Of a stretch of 64,000 nucleotides of DNA, positions 63,681-64,000 are shown in pieces (within the stretch, counting starts at the first letter, position 1; each line of letters begins with the position of its first letter). The stretch comes from Microbacterium esteraromaticum (lineage in GTDB: Bacteria > Actinomycetota > Actinomycetes > Actinomycetales > Microbacteriaceae), in contig NZ_CP043732.1 in the NCBI RefSeq assembly GCF_014084045.1, forward strand, positions 1,116,001 through 1,180,000, in the 5' to 3' direction. Below the pieces are notes generated by a model. The model ran no database searches and was not told the origin of the DNA. It was given only the letters and a program-made list of their open reading frames with translations. The position numbers and the translations under genes are program-made.

Positions 63681-64000
<320 letters not shown>

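Overview
The window is a high-GC actinobacterial chromosome segment. Gene content and order, abundant GTG starts, Ala/Pro-rich secreted proteins and the repeat families point to Microbacteriaceae, most likely Microbacterium or a close relative. That assignment is by recognition only. The window ends at the replication origin: parB-parA / rsmG-jag-yidC-yidD-rnpA-rpmH on the minus strand, then dnaA-oriC-dnaN-recF-DUF721-gyrB on the plus strand.

Layout. 1-0.5 kb: the end of a type IB topoisomerase and a small acidic protein. 0.5-7.7 kb: a LacI-controlled carbohydrate operon (regulator, binding lipoprotein, two permeases, a GH130-type enzyme and an unrecognised Tat-secreted protein) with translationally coupled junctions and paired AAACCGGTT operators. 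7.7-15.8 kb: single housekeeping or accessory genes, including two alpha/beta hydrolases, a J-domain protein, a histidine phosphatase, a DUF4328 membrane protein, an unusual sigma factor fused to a zinc-binding, transmembrane and Ig-like region, an AI-2E-type permease and a LysE exporter. 15.9-23.7 kb: dnaB and the rpsF-ssb-rpsR-rplI operon, separated by three consecutive secreted proteins; the third has six chaplin-like repeats and a sortase-type C-terminus. A cluster of DnaA-box-like 9-mers lies upstream of dnaB.

23.8-28.4 kb: a surface-polysaccharide cluster with a CMP-nonulosonate-type cytidylyltransferase, a polysialyltransferase-like protein and two other glycosyltransferases, but no sialic acid synthase in view. 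28.5-33.2 kb: a membrane protein and an aldehyde dehydrogenase/DUF779 operon next to its probable GAF-domain regulator. 33.4-34.8 kb: the CCA-adding enzyme, flanked by two related hairpin repeats. 35-45.2 kb: accessory genes (ASCH protein; TetR with an FAD monooxygenase; a 1628-residue surface phosphoesterase with lamin-tail domains and a probable PHO box; an LLM flavin oxidoreductase; a methyltransferase) lying between cca and the DUF6049-murJ pair. 45.3-51.8 kb: DUF6049, murJ, trxB, trxA and a small ParB/Srx-fold gene pair.

51.9-64 kb: the origin region. Between parA and rsmG lies about 1.2 kb of inverted REP-like repeats, part of it amplified as 267-268-bp tandem units, with parS sites inside. 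A GIY-YIG endonuclease gene sits at its edge. Further parS sites cover the parA start codon and the rsmG-jag gap. oriC (DnaA boxes between dnaA and dnaN) and the start of gyrB close the window. I saw no rRNA, tRNA, CRISPR array, phage or transposase gene.
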